A stretch of 64,000 nt of DNA from Hibiscus mutabilis (Eukaryota > Streptophyta > Magnoliopsida > Malvales > Malvaceae), in contig CM033726.1 in the NCBI GenBank assembly GCA_019671005.1, positions 23,187,657 through 23,251,656 on the forward strand, given 5' to 3'. The position numbers were made by a program, and so were the translations under genes. The notes under the pieces were generated by a model, which did no database searches, was not told the DNA's origin, and saw nothing but the letters and a program-made list of their open reading frames with translations. Shown here piece by piece: positions 22,954 to 34,806 of the stretch (position 1 is the first letter of the stretch; each line of letters opens with the position of its first letter).

Positions 22954-25230
22954 TGATAACTAGATATGTATTACCATCATGTTAATCATATATTAACATA
23001 ATATAAATTGCTAGGCCCAAAACCGGGGTGTTACATGATAACCTAATCATAAGCTTATTCTTTTGTTTATCTTTTATTAACCAATAAACCATAGCCCAAA
23101 TATAAGCCTATGAGGACCTTGGGTACACGAGTCAAATGTGCACCGAAGTGCTAATACACATAAGGTCGTGCCCACCATAATACATATAAGGTCGTGCCCA
23201 CCATATGCACCAAGTGTCCTTTATATACACTATAGTGCTAAACCGAGTATGTTGCGTGCTGCTGGACTCTATGGCATGCCAACTATACCTTGTCCCTCAA
23301 TGGCATACTTGGGCATATATTCCATATTTATTTCATCCATGGCAATGTATATCAACATAATTTAACATCAGCCAGTTAATACCCGAAATAACATTCATAA
23401 TATAACATCATATATAACTAGTGATCCATGCATTTATATTCAACTTTTGACATATTTAAAATATGCAATCATATGCTCCATGAAATAAATATAATAATAA
23501 TAAAATTTGGGTAGGCTCATCGCAAGTCATCCCAATGATGTATACAACATCAATATGTCATGATATGTATGCAATTGCACTCACATTGTCACTTCTTATC
23601 CCAAACTAAATTGAATAAATTAAGAGAACTCCAAGCTTGATCATTTGCCTTATCTATTAAATTTTTGATTTCTTGGGTTTACTTGAATCTTCACATTCAT
23701 CCCTTACATGCACAAATTAATAACACCAATAAGGTACTCATTTTATAATATGTCATTTTGCGCTACCTTCAAAGAAATATTTATATAAAACAATTCACAA
23801 CTCGAAATTTGATTCCATTTATTTTGACAAAAACTAGATTCAATAAGATGATCAGCCATATAAACTAATAGGCCAAATTCAACTTGTACGATTTATAACG
23901 AATTTTTAAAATTGATTTCCAGTGCTGAATTTTGGAGCAGACTGGTATTCTGTTTTCTGACCTTTCATCACCTAAAAATTCATATATTTTGATATACAAA
24001 TCGAAATCAGTCACCGTTTGTTTTAAAAGAAACTAGACTGAACCAGAAATACAATGATATAAAGATCACTTTCTAATAACTTTTGTAGAATTTATGGTGA
24101 ATTTCTGAACTTACTGCCAATGATAAAAATTCTGGGCAGATTTCATAATTCACATCTTTAGCATCCTTTAAACATTCCAACACCTCAAATTAACCTTCAA
24201 TTATGTTATTCCAACATTTTCCTTTCATGAAAACTCCAAATTCAACTTGAATCTTTAAACCCTAATTAACCAAATGGTATTCCATCAAGAATACATCAAT
24301 TTCAACTTCAATCAAGCATGGAAATAATAGAACATCACATAATCTTCCATAATTCAATCCTAATTCATTTGGATCCAATTTAACCCTAAATTATCTCTCT
24401 TCAAAATTCAAGAGTATTCTTCAACAATTCAATGAAAATTTTATACCAATTGAAAGAGAATTCAATGGAGAACAAATTTGTATTTCATGTCTTAACCCTA
24501 AATCCAAGCAATTTAGGGAGAAAAATAAAAAAATATCATTCTTACCTTGGCCTCTTAGAACCATGCGTTGGAGAAGATAGAAGAGAAAATTCTTCTATTT
24601 TCTTTTTCCTTTAATTAATGCTATTTGACATTTTAAAATCCATAAATATTGGAAATATCCTCCAAATAGTGAAATAACTATTTTGCCCTCAAATCCAATG
24701 AATCCATAATGTACCACATGTCATCATCCTTCATCCAATGACCTAGATTTAATCTTGAGTTAGTAGTTTACCACTTTACCCTTAAACTATATCAATTTCC
24801 AATTTCCCCTTAAAACACACTTAAATTCCAATCTTATCCCTTGATCCAATGGCTAGGATTGAACATGGAAAAATTATCTAAATCCAAGGATTCATATTCT
24901 TCCAACACAAAGAAAATATCTTAGACATGTAAAATGACATAATTAACCTTGCCTTATCACCCTTCAAAATATCATGAATATTCGATTCGATCCGATTATC
25001 CGAATATTTTTCCAAATTTTATCGTTTTATAGCCATTAATACAAATTCCGTACGAAAAATCTGATTAACACAGAAACGTCATTCTTGGGTAAAATATTCA
25101 TTTATGGGGTTAAAATACGTAACTTTTGAAAATTACACTTTGGTCCCTAAACTTTTCCAAAGTATATGCTTTAGCCACAAAACTTTCAATATTTACATTT
25201 TGGTCACTAGCCAAAAATTTGGATATTACA
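22954..25230 (-). mobile_element. 3' LTR-B of the minus-strand element, main part
   Basis: Continues LTR-B after the solo LTR and ends (minus-strand start) TGTAATATCC at 25230, beside a polypurine tract. It matches 29460-31740 almost throughout. Near 23005-23042 it contains a 38-bp duplicate of the solo LTR's terminus (see findings) in place of part of the native sequence. Confidence 0.87.
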
Positions 25231-25250
25231 ATTCTCCCCTTAAGAAAATT
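25231..25250 (-). promoter_or_regulatory. Polypurine tract of minus-strand LTR-B element
   Basis: Read on the minus strand, TTTTCTTAAGGGGAGAAT directly precedes the LTR start at 25230. It sets the element's direction. Confidence 0.8.
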
Positions 25251-25595
25251 CGTCCTCGAATTTTGAACACATACCTAGCTCAAAAAGATGAGAAATCTGC
25301 TTTCTCATATTTTCTTCTCTTTCCCAAGTTGTTTCATCGACTTTATGATTTTGCCACAGAACTTTAACAAATATGATCATTTTATTCCTTAGTTCTTTGA
25401 ATCCATGTGCCAAATTCTTTACTGGTTCTTCCTTGTAAGTCAAATCTGGTTGAATCTCTATTTTCTCTGGGTAATAACATGTAAAGTATCTTATCAATAT
25501 TCTTGAGCATCGATACATGAAATACATTGTGGATCTTGTCCATTTTCGGAGGTAAGGCTAGCTGATAAGCCACCGGACCAACACTTTTCACAATG
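25240..25595 (-). pseudogene. pol: Integrase C-terminus and chromodomain-like segment of LTR-B element
   Basis: Minus-strand code gives KSVGPVAYQLALPPKMDKIH and NVFHVSMLKN, then after a frameshift near 25450-25480 the chromodomain-like part (TYKEEPVKNLAHG, VKVLWQN, ETTWEREENM). The order and spacing match the C-terminus of the plus-strand pol at 15270-15600, so both elements are chromoviruses. The frame ends close to the polypurine tract. The frameshift makes the protein discontinuous. Confidence 0.85.
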
Positions 25596-26579
25596 TCATA
25601 TGGTCCAATAGATCTCAGACTCAGGTTCCCTTTTTGTCCAAGCCATCACACGTTTTTCTAAGGTGAAACCTTTAAAAACACTTTGTCTCGAACTTTAAAC
25701 TCAATATATTTTCTTTTAAGATTTGAGTATGACTTTTGTTTGTTAGAAGCAGCCTTGAGATTATCTTGAATTATCTTAACCTTGTCATCCATTTCTTGAA
25801 CAAAATATGGTCAAATCATTTTTTGATTCTCTAGTTCAAACCAATTCAATGGTGTTCGGCATTTTCTTCCATATAATGCCTCATAAGGTGCCATCTTTAT
25901 ACTTGATTGGTAATTGTTGTTATAAGCAAACTCAGCTAATGGAAAATATTTTTCCCATGAGCCTGCAAAATTCATTATACATGCTCTGAGCATATCTTCG
26001 AGTATTTGAATAGTCTTTTCTGATTGTCCATCCGTTTATGGAAAGCAGTACGAAAGTGTAGTCGAGTTCCCAATTCTTCATGTAATGCACTCCAAAACCT
26101 TGAAGTGATCTTTGGATCTCTATCGGATATAATAGAAATTGGAACACCATGTAATCTAACAATTTCCTTAATATATAACTTTGCTAACTTATTCATGGAG
26201 TAGTATTTTTGAGCTGGATTGAAGTGTGTTGTTTTAGTCAATCGATCCACAATCACCCAAATCGAATCCTTCTTACTTGGCGTTAGTGGTAAGCCTGTTA
26301 CAAAATCCATAGTAACCTTTTTCCACTTCCATTGTGGAATTGAAATTGGTTGAAGTAATCCTGATCTAACAATTTCCTTAATATATAACTTTGCTAACTC
26401 GGTGATAGCTCGTTTCATGCCAAGCCACCAAAATCGACTCTTTGTATCTTGATACATTTTGTTGCCTACTGGATTTATGGTTAAAGGACTATAATGTGCC
26501 TTTGAAAGTATTTCCTTCTTTAGTTCCTCATATTTAGGAATGTATACGTGTCCCTTGTAGTATAGGCATCCATTTGATT
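25596..26579 (-). pseudogene. pol: Integrase core of LTR-B element, zinc-finger Cys pair overwritten
   Basis: The minus strand encodes the two aspartates of the catalytic core (TMDFVTGLPL and ISDRDPKITS). The following glutamate region (RMDNQKRLF) is frameshifted, and the expected TDGQSE form is not seen. Further on, LAEFAYNNNYQSSIKMAPYE is intact. The N-terminal zinc-binding region is abnormal: where the CxxC pair should lie, a 36-bp copy of downstream sequence (26364-26399, identical to 26154-26189) encodes AKLYIKEIVR a second time. Zinc binding should be lost. Stops and frameshifts occur between 25595 and 25810 and near 26030. Confidence 0.85.
26364..26399 (-). repeat. 36-bp templated duplicate of 26154-26189
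   Basis: The 36 bases from ATCTAACAATTTCC to TTTGCTAACT are identical at the two positions, in the same orientation, 210 bp apart. The upstream copy interrupts the integrase zinc-binding region. Confidence 0.9.
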
Positions 26580-28060
26580 TTATTTCAAATTCTTTAGATT
26601 CGCACGTTCAACTTGCTTCTTCTTTTCCAAGCATCTCTCATCATTTTCTTGTAACTCTGTAATTCTTCCTATTAAGGTAGACTTCATTTGAATTTCAACC
26701 GCTATTGTATTGTTTCCCTGTAATTTCAATTGAGCATTCAATGCTCTCAAAGCAAAAAATGTTTTCCATCTAAGTGCGTTTGCTGCTGCATTAGCCTTCC
26801 CCTGATGATAATCAATAATTACATCATAGTCCTTAATCAATTTTATCCACCTTCTTTGCCTCAAATTAAGCTCCTTTTGGGATAACAAATATTTCAAACT
26901 TTTATGATCCGTGAAGATGTAGCACTTTTCATCACATAAATAGTGACGCCAAATTTTAAAGCAAACACTACTGTAACCAACTCTAAATCATGGGTAAGAT
27001 AATTTCTTTCATGAGTTTTGAGTTGTCGAGAAGCATATGCTACAACCGTCCATTCTTGTATCAATACATACCCCAAACCATTATGTGATGCATCATTATA
27101 TATTATAAAATCCTTTTCAGATTCTGGTTGTACCAAAATATGAGCTTCTGCTGATATCCTCTTTAATTTGTCAAAGGTTTCTTGACATTTATCTATCCAA
27201 ATAAATGGCACATCCTTTCTTAATAGCTTAGTTATTAGAGCAGCAAACATTGAAAATTCTTTCACGAACCGTCGATAATAACCAGCTAATCCCAAGAAAC
27301 TTCTAACCCCATAGACATTCTGAGGAATTTTCCATTATAGGATTGCTTGAACGTTTTTAGTATCAACTCGAATCCCTTCAGCTAAAACTATATGTCCAAG
27401 GAAAACTACTTCAGACAACCAAAATTTCTCACTTTGATAGCTTTGTATATAATTTCTTTTCTCGAAGGATCTAAAGAACTACTTAGAGGTGAGTATCATG
27501 ATCCTCTTTGGTTTTAGAATAAACCAATATATCATCTATGAATACCACCACAAATTGGTCAAAATATGGCTAAAATACCCAATTCATTAGATCCATAAAA
27601 GCTGCTGGTGCATTTGTAAGTCTAAAAAGCATTACTACAAACTCATAATGCCCGTATCTAGTTCTGAAAGATGTCTTTGGTTTATCTGCTTCTTTGATCT
27701 TCAATTGATGATACCCCAATCGAAGATCAATTTTAGAAAACATTGTTGCTCCTTTTAAATTGATCAAAGAGATTATCAATCCTTGGCAGAGGATATTTAT
27801 TCTTCGCCGTCACTTTATTAAGTTGACGATAATCCACACATAACATCATTGATCCATCTTTCTTTTTCACAAACAGGACTAGAGCTCCTCAAGGTGATAT
27901 ACTAGGTCATATAAAACCTTGCCCATATTTAATGTAACTGAACCTTTAACTCTCTTATCTCTATAAGAGATATTTTGTATAGTACATTTGATATAAGTTC
28001 AATGCCAGAGAAAACCTAAATCCTGAATTTCTTTTCACGATCAGATGGTAACCCTAGCAA
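26580..28060 (-). pseudogene. pol: RT and RNase H of the minus-strand LTR-B element
   Basis: Minus-strand code begins at about 28060 with the protease-RT linker (ELLGLPSDREK), then a decayed RT start (RELKVQLH, then the VDYRQLNK zone largely mutated). The palm segment 27570-27779 has FSKIDLRLGYHQLKIKEAD and LTNAPAAFMDLMNW. The catalytic Asp-Asp strand around 27530 is readable only with a frameshift. 26894-27295 gives GLAGYYRRFVKEFS and the RNase H start IIYNDASHNGLGYVL, then the HERNYLTHDLELVTVVFALK block. 26580-26897 ends RNase H (KYLLSQKELNLRQRRWIKLI; the DALSR motif reads NALRW). There are many stops and frameshifts. Confidence 0.88.
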
Positions 28061-28904
28061 TTCCTGATAAAACATATCCTATTATTCATTAATAGTTGAG
28101 ATACTTTCCAAGTTCACCTTGAGTACTTACATGTTCACAACATAAGCTAGAAAGTTCTTACATCCTTGTGATAGCAGTTTCCAAAAAAAATACTAAACTG
28201 CATTTATCAGAAAAATCTAATTTTTCCCTCATTGTTACAATCTCCAAACTTTCAAGTTCCTTTCAGAACTATTCGTTTGAAGCAAAAATTCATAAGAAGC
28301 AATTACATTAATCTTACTAAAATTCAATTCTTTCAATTACTATGGAGTAATTCTTACAGATTTAACTTACTCTTGTGCTATGTCCTAATAGATAAGTTAC
28401 TATCACATCGAACTTTCCTTGATCATCACAACAAAGCGCCTTTTGTACCTCTTTTTTTATCAATAGTCTAGCAACATTGGTTTTCTATCAATACCCCACC
28501 TGAAGTCTCACACTTCAAGACTTCTCAGCTCTCTTGCAATAAAAGTTTAAGGAACTTAGGGTTGAATTTCATTTAAAATCATATCCAAGGTTTGAAATAA
28601 TAAATCTTGGTTTATCTAGTCATTTCCAACTACACTAGCACATTAACATCATATTGAGTGGAAAGCGGTTAACAATTAACCTTGTTACTACTTTTATGGG
28701 CCTCATTTCTTTTTACCTAACTATTCGATCGCTCGACGCGATCTCTCTACTTCGGACATCTATAACTTTGTACAATCAATTCAATAAGCAGTTGCATCAA
28801 GTCACTCAAGCATCAATACAGTAATAATGATAGCCTAGTCGCATGTATACACTTACTAACTAATAACAAGCTCGGTTTAGATCCAGAACTAGCTAAACTG
28901 GTAA
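28061..28904 (-). pseudogene. Decayed protease/gag remnant of the LTR-B element
   Basis: On the minus strand, 28080-28200 reads as the end of the protease-RT connector (a CKNFLAYVVN-like stretch followed by a VNLESISTINE-like stretch, equivalent to the AYLAYVMN zone in the copy at 12890). Upstream, 28200-28760, no motif survives. A short basic start (MSEVERSRRAIE) at about 28761 may be the original gag start. Compared with a normal element, most of gag and protease is missing. I see no clear primer-binding site next to 28904. Confidence 0.5.
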
Positions 28905-31740
28905 TGTAACACCTTATTCTCATATTCGATTACCGAATATGAGTCAGAGATGTCACAAAAAAATAACATGATTTTTATACAAAAATTTCATAAATTTAAA
29001 ACCTTTGAAAATATTTATATCGACTAATACACAAAATCGGAGCTCCTTTAGTTTTTTAAAAAAAATGATTGTTCAAAATGATCAAACGTGGAACTAAAAT
29101 AGACAAATTAATCCCATTTATACAAGTCACGAAAATAAATTAAAAACCTCAAGTAGGATGTCATTACTGTGGCAGCTTGATGAAAATTTCTGAACTTGAT
29201 ACAACTCTTTGCTTCGTCCAATGATTCGACCACCTATGTATGCACAATCAACACATGCTAAGTGTGAACTTAGTGAGGCAATAAACGAAGTTAATAACAA
29301 TAATTTAAACTTTATTCGACTTCATGGCTACATTTATATAACATGATATATGCCAATGCATCAAACTTTCACATTGCATTAGTAATGATTTACTATATGC
29401 AATGTCATAAGACTTTCATTCTTGTCCATTTGTCATAATATGTCATATATGCATAAATGCATCATGATCACTAGATATGTATTACCATCATGTTAATCAT
29501 ATATTAACATAATATAAACCAGATATAAATTTCTTACCAATATACTTGCCATTTATTCCAAAAGCTCATAAGCTTATTTATCTATTTATCTTTTATTAAC
29601 CAATAAATAATAGCCCAAATATAAGCCTATGAGGACCCTGGGTAGACGAGTCAAATATGCACTGAAATACTAATACACATAAGCTCATGCCCACCATAAT
29701 ACACATAAGTTCGTGCCCACCATAATACACATAAGGTCGTGCCCACCATATGCACCAAGTGTACTTTATATACACTATAGTGCTAAACCGAGTATACAAC
29801 GTGCTATTGGACTCTATGACATGCCAACTATACCTTGTCCCTCAATAACATACTTGGGCATATATTCCATATTTATTTCATCCATGGCAATGTATATCAA
29901 CATAATTTAACATCGTGCATTTCATACTCGAAATAACATTCATAATATAACTAGTGATCCATGCATTTATATTCAACTTTTGACATATTTAAAATATGTC
30001 AATCATATGCTCCATGACATAAATATAATGATAATAAAATTTGGGTAGGCTCATCGCAAGCCATCCCAATGATGTATAAAACATCTATGTGTCATGATAT
30101 GTATGCAATTGCACTCACCTTGACACTTTTATCCCAAACTAAATTGAATAAATTAAGAGAACTCCAAGCTTGATCCTTTGCCTTATCTATTGAATTTTAG
30201 ATTTCTAGGGTTTACTTCAATGCTTCACATTCATCCCTTACATGAACAAATTAATAACACCAATAAGGTACTCATTTTATAATCTTTCAATCTACGCTAC
30301 CTTCAAAGAAATATTTATATAAAATAATTCACAACTCAAAATTCGATTCTGTTTATTTTGACATAAACTATATTTGATAAGCTGTTCAACCATATAAACT
30401 AACAGCCCAAATTCAACTTGTACGATTTATGACGAATTTTTAAAATCGAATTCCAGTGCTGAATTTTAGAGCAAATTGGTATTCTGTTTTCTGACCTCTC
30501 ATCACTTAAAAATTCATATCTTTTGATATATAAATAAAAATCAGTCAACGTTTGTCTTAAAAGAAAATAAACTGAATCATTTTTGTATAATTTATGGTTA
30601 ATTTCCGAATTTACTGCCTATGACAAAATTTCTGGACAGATTTCATAATTCACATCTTTAGCATCCTTTAACCATTCCAACACCTAAAATTAGCCTTCAA
30701 TTATGTTCTTCCAACATTGTCCTTTCATGAAAACTCCAAATTCAACTTGAATCCTTAAACCCCAAATTAAACCCTAATTAGCCAAATGGTATTCCATCAA
30801 GATTACATCAATTTCAACTTCAATGAAGCATGGAAATAATATAACATCACATAATCTTCCATAATTCAATCCTAATTCAATTGGATCCATAAACCCTAAA
30901 TTATCTCTCTTCAAAATTCAAGATTATCCTTCGACAATTCTATGAAATTTTTATACCTATTGAAAGAGAATTCAATGGAGAACAAATTTATATTTCATGT
31001 CTTAATCCTAAATCCAAGAAATTTAGGGAGAAAAATAAAAAATAGCATTCTTACCTTGGCCTCTTGGAACCCCACGTTGGAGAAGATAGAAGAGAAAATT
31101 CTTGTATTTTCTTTTTCCTTTAATTAATGCTATTTGGCATTTTAAAATCCATAAATATTGGAAATATCCTCCAAATAGTAAAATAACTATTTTGCCCTCA
31201 AATCTAATGAATCCATAATGTGCCACAGTTCATCATCCTTCATCTAATGACCTAGATTTAATCTTGATTTAGAAGTTTACCAATTTACCTTTGAACTATG
31301 TCAATTACCAATTTTTTCCTTGAAATATACATAAATTCCAATCTTATCCCTTGATCCAATGGCTAGGATTTAACATGGAAAATTTATCTAATTCCAAGGG
31401 TTCATATTATTCCAACACAAAGAAAATATCCTAGACATGTAAAATGACATAATTAACCTTGCCTTATCACCCTTCAAAATATCCTGAATATTCAATTCGA
31501 TCTGATTATCCGAATATTTTTTTGAACTTTATCGCTTTATAGCCATTAATACAAACTACGTACGAAAAATCCAATTAACACGGAAACGTCATTCTTGGGG
31601 GTAAACTATTCATTTACAGGGTTAAAATACATAACTTTTGAAAATTACTCTTTGGTCCCTGAACTTTTCCAAAGTTTATACTTTAGCCACAAAACTTTTA
31701 AAATTTACATTTTGGTCGCTAGCCAAAATTTGGGATTACA
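28905..31740 (-). mobile_element. 5' LTR-B of the minus-strand element, 2.8 kb
   Basis: Minus-strand start TGTAATCCCAAATTTTGGCT at 31740 and end GGTGTTACA at 28905. It pairs with 19497-19930 plus 22954-25230. CTTAGTGAGG is at 29269-29278. The block at 29630-29830 has several copies of 'CATAAGnTCGTGCCCACCAT' (two to three tandem copies differing by a base or two), so it too has a small variable repeat zone. The next bases, from 31741, are plus-strand pol of the host element. Confidence 0.88.
29680..29752. repeat. Short tandem repeat around GTGCCCACCAT in LTR-B
   Basis: Three imperfect 25-27-bp units (ACACATAAG..CGTGCCCACCAT) in this copy against two at 23155-23202 in the sister LTR. The copy number therefore varies between the two LTRs of one element. 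Confidence 0.75.
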
Positions 31741-32285
31741 GATGAGAAAGTAAAGCTTATTTGTGATCGTTTGAAAGCTGGCTCAGATAGGCAGAACTCC
31801 TACGCATATATGAATTATATAGAGGTTGAGTACGCGGTTAGTGAAAAAGTATTATTGAAAGTTTAACCTTGGAATAAGGTGATGTGCTTTGGGCGTAAAG
31901 GAAATTTGAGTCTGAGGTTTATAGGACCGTATGAGGTGCTAGAACGCATAGGTCCTATAGCTTATCGGTTGAGGTTGCCTCCTAAGTTGGAGAAGATTCA
32001 TGATGTGTTTCATGCATCCATGTTGCGGAGGTACTGTTCAGATCCGTCGCATATGATGCAGTAGAGGTTGTTGAGGTGCGACCGAATTTGTCCTATGATG
32101 AGGAACCAGTGCAGATCCTTGACTCCAGTAGTAAAGTTCTTCGTGGCAAGACAATTGAGCTTGTTAAGGTGTTGTGGTGACCTCGCGGTGCTGAGGAGGC
32201 CACGTGAGAGAGTAAGTCCAACATAATTTTCTCATCTGTTCCTATCAGGCAAATTTTGAGGATAAAATTTCTTAGGGGAGAGAGT
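31741..32285 (+). pseudogene. pol: Integrase C-terminus and chromodomain-like end of the second plus-strand pol
   Basis: Resumes the plus-strand pol broken at 19496. It starts at KLICDRLKAGSDRQ, which corresponds to about 15095 in the better copy, so the whole integrase N-terminus and core were lost between the two fragments. It has RFIGPYEVLERIGPIAYRL and HDVFHASMLRRY. Stops lie at 31864-31866 and 32062-32064, with a frameshift before the chromodomain-like part, which is readable but broken. It ends in a good polypurine tract (TTAGGGGAGAGAGT, about 32272-32285). Confidence 0.87.
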
Positions 32286-33655
32286 TGTAACGCCCCAGTT
32301 TTGGGCCTATGATTTTTCTAGATGGTTTAGACAGTCTATTGGATCAGATTAGAGGATTTGAGTCAATTTTGGGATTTAATTCGAAACAAATATTTTGGGT
32401 GAGATAAAAATATGAAAAAATAATCTAAAATCATTATTTAATATGGAAATGATTTTGGTAAAGTCAATTTTGAAAAAAATGTCTCAAAATTGGACATTTT
32501 GGCTAGTGACCAAAATGTAATGTTTTAAAATTGTTTTTAGTGACTGTTTTGTAAAAGGGTCAAAACTTTGAATCTTTAAGGAGTTATTTACCCAAAGTCT
32601 AATATCAGGTTTTTCCCTTTAATTGGCTATTTTAAATGATTTTAAAATAATATAAAAGGCTTGGGAATTAATTGGATAATTAAAAAGGTATTAAAACAAT
32701 TTGGCGTAACTAACTTTTTCTCCAAAGGGTTTTCTCTCCAATTCTCTCCAGCCAAACACTTATTTTCTCTTCAAAAATCTCAGGTAAAATCTTATTTTAA
32801 TTAATCTTCTGATTTCTAATGGAATTATGATGATTTCCTAACAAAATTTAAATGGTTTCTCATTGTTTTGTTGTGTAAATTCATCCAATTAAGGGGAAAG
32901 GCGGCCATTAGAGGTGAGGTTCATTCTTCTCCTTTAATACAAGGTTCTTTATTGAAATTACCAAGTTATTGATCCTTTACATATGTTTTCTAACTTGATT
33001 TGATGGTTTAATTATGGAAAATTGGTTAAATTGAGGTTTAATTAGTTTAATTGATGGATTTTCGAATAGACTCTGTTTTACTGAGTTCTTGATTGGTTCT
33101 AATCATGATTTTGATGTTAATAAGTGGGTTTTAACATTGGAATCCCGAAACTATGTGAATCTCTAATTTTCTATGTTGTTTGTTGTGAGTTTTTGGAGTG
33201 TTGTGGTGGTTTTATGAATGATGGAGGTATAAGGATGTTGTTGTGTTTTTAGTTGTTAATTGGTGGGTTAAGACGTTAGGTTTTGGCTGGGTTAAGTTTG
33301 GAAGATGTTTGGTGTTAATTTCGGTTGTTGTGGAGTGAAATTGGGTAGTGGATGTTGAGCATTTATGTTGTTGTATTGCTAAATGCATTTTGATGCATTG
33401 AATCTCTGTTTTTGTATGGATAAAATAGGGGAGGTTGGTTCTCAAGCTTGAGCAATTGTTTTGAAAGCTTTGGAGGCGAGGTTACCGTATCGCCAAATGA
33501 GGCTTTACGTGCTGGTGAGTGAGAACGAGATTTACAGCTTTTCAAAGGTTTGAAAGTTATGTTTGGAAGTTTAGATCAAGCTTGAAATGTTTGTCTAAGC
33601 TCAGAAGTAAGTAAAGAATGAATTCTCTCTCTAACTCGATTTCGGCTAGGTTGGG
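32286..33655 (+). mobile_element. Truncated 3' LTR-A (diverged subfamily)
   Basis: Starts TGTAACGCCCCAG directly after the polypurine tract. It follows LTR-A as far as the 'AAGCTCAGAAGTAAGTA' block and then stops near 33655, where family C repeat sequence begins. It is clearly more diverged from the 15637 LTR than that one is from 8165. Either it was paired with a different 5' LTR originally, or this locus is a recombinant. Confidence 0.8.
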
Positions 33656-34806
33656 CTAAGGGGGATACAAGTTCAACCTTTCAACAAGGTTTACATCCAC
33701 TACCATAGCTTCCCACTAAGGATTTTCCCAAATTCACTAAGAATTTCTTCCCTTTTTCTAGGCTCAAGAGGAAACCTTTACACACTCAAAGCTTATACCC
33801 CTAAGCTTGATAAAAACTCTATTTTACAAGAATAAAGAATAGCAAACTGAAAAATCCTCTCAAAGGTAATGTGTTTGCCCAACACAAGTTCACTCAAAAC
33901 CAAAACTTGAAATGAAAGATTACAAATCAGCTCACTCAAGTGGGTTACAAGAATTTGACTCTAATAGCTAAAAAATTATTAGGTATGTGTTTGATTGCTT
34001 AAGACTTGATGAATAGTAGTTATTGAAGCTTTGAATACTTGCTTTTATACCCTCTCATTGATTTGTAACCGTTTGGGTATCTGAGATCATTATTATAGCC
34101 ATTGGGCTTGATTTTTCCCACAATAAATGCAGTATGTCAACACTGGGAATCGGTACTCGGGGACAGGTATCGGTACCTGCTATAAGAAGAAAGAGCCATT
34201 ATACAAAGGGGTATCGATACGCGGGATGCCCTATCAATACGAGGAGTGTATATTTCAAAGTCGTACCGGTACGGGCCGTATCATATCGGTACTGGTTTTG
34301 CTCACTGGAATCTGGAAGTTTGTGAATGAAAAATCATATCAATATACCTAGGAGGGTATCGGTACGCTATAACTAATTTTTAAAGTTTATGATTCCAATA
34401 AACTGACAAGGCAACTATCGAATATTAAATGAAAAAGATTTGTAAAATCTTAACACCCGTACCGGTACGCAAAGGGACGTACCGATACTCGAAGTTAAAC
34501 TTGGTTCCCAGGATGAAAGGCATACTGATACAGATACACGTTTATCGGTACCCTATAGCCATTAAGTCTAAAAACAAATTCTAGTAGCTGAAAACTGTAT
34601 CGATACAGCTAAGGGCGTATCGATACTCCTGGACCAATTTTGGCTATTTGAGTACAAAATCACTTAGAAAATATTGGTTTTTAAGGTTTTGACGTTGAAA
34701 ATATTTTAAGTTTGAATTATTATCAATTTGTGAGTGTTTTTGAGTACTTAAAAATTTATCCAATTTACAATTTAGTCCTTGAAATTCCTTGTTATATCAA
34801 AATCAA
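33656..34806. repeat. Family C repeat, copy 1
   Basis: About 1.15 kb that matches 57530-58705 block by block: a GGTTTACATCCACTACC block, a TTTTCTAGGCT..GAGG block, a 'ccttTACACACTCAAAGCTT' block and a CCTCTCATTGA block. Both then carry a dense CGTAYCGRTACG cluster (34145-34640 here). No coding potential. The second copy is preceded by AAGAGGGGGTGAATTGG, which I associate with some Copia-type plant repeats, but the class stays open. Confidence 0.65.
34145..34640. repeat. CGTAYCGRTACG motif cluster in family C
   Basis: At least twelve variants, including the perfect palindrome CGTACCGGTACG at 34262-34273, GTATCGATACGCGG near 34203, and CCGTACCGGTACGC near 34457. Spacing is irregular. Confidence 0.75.
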
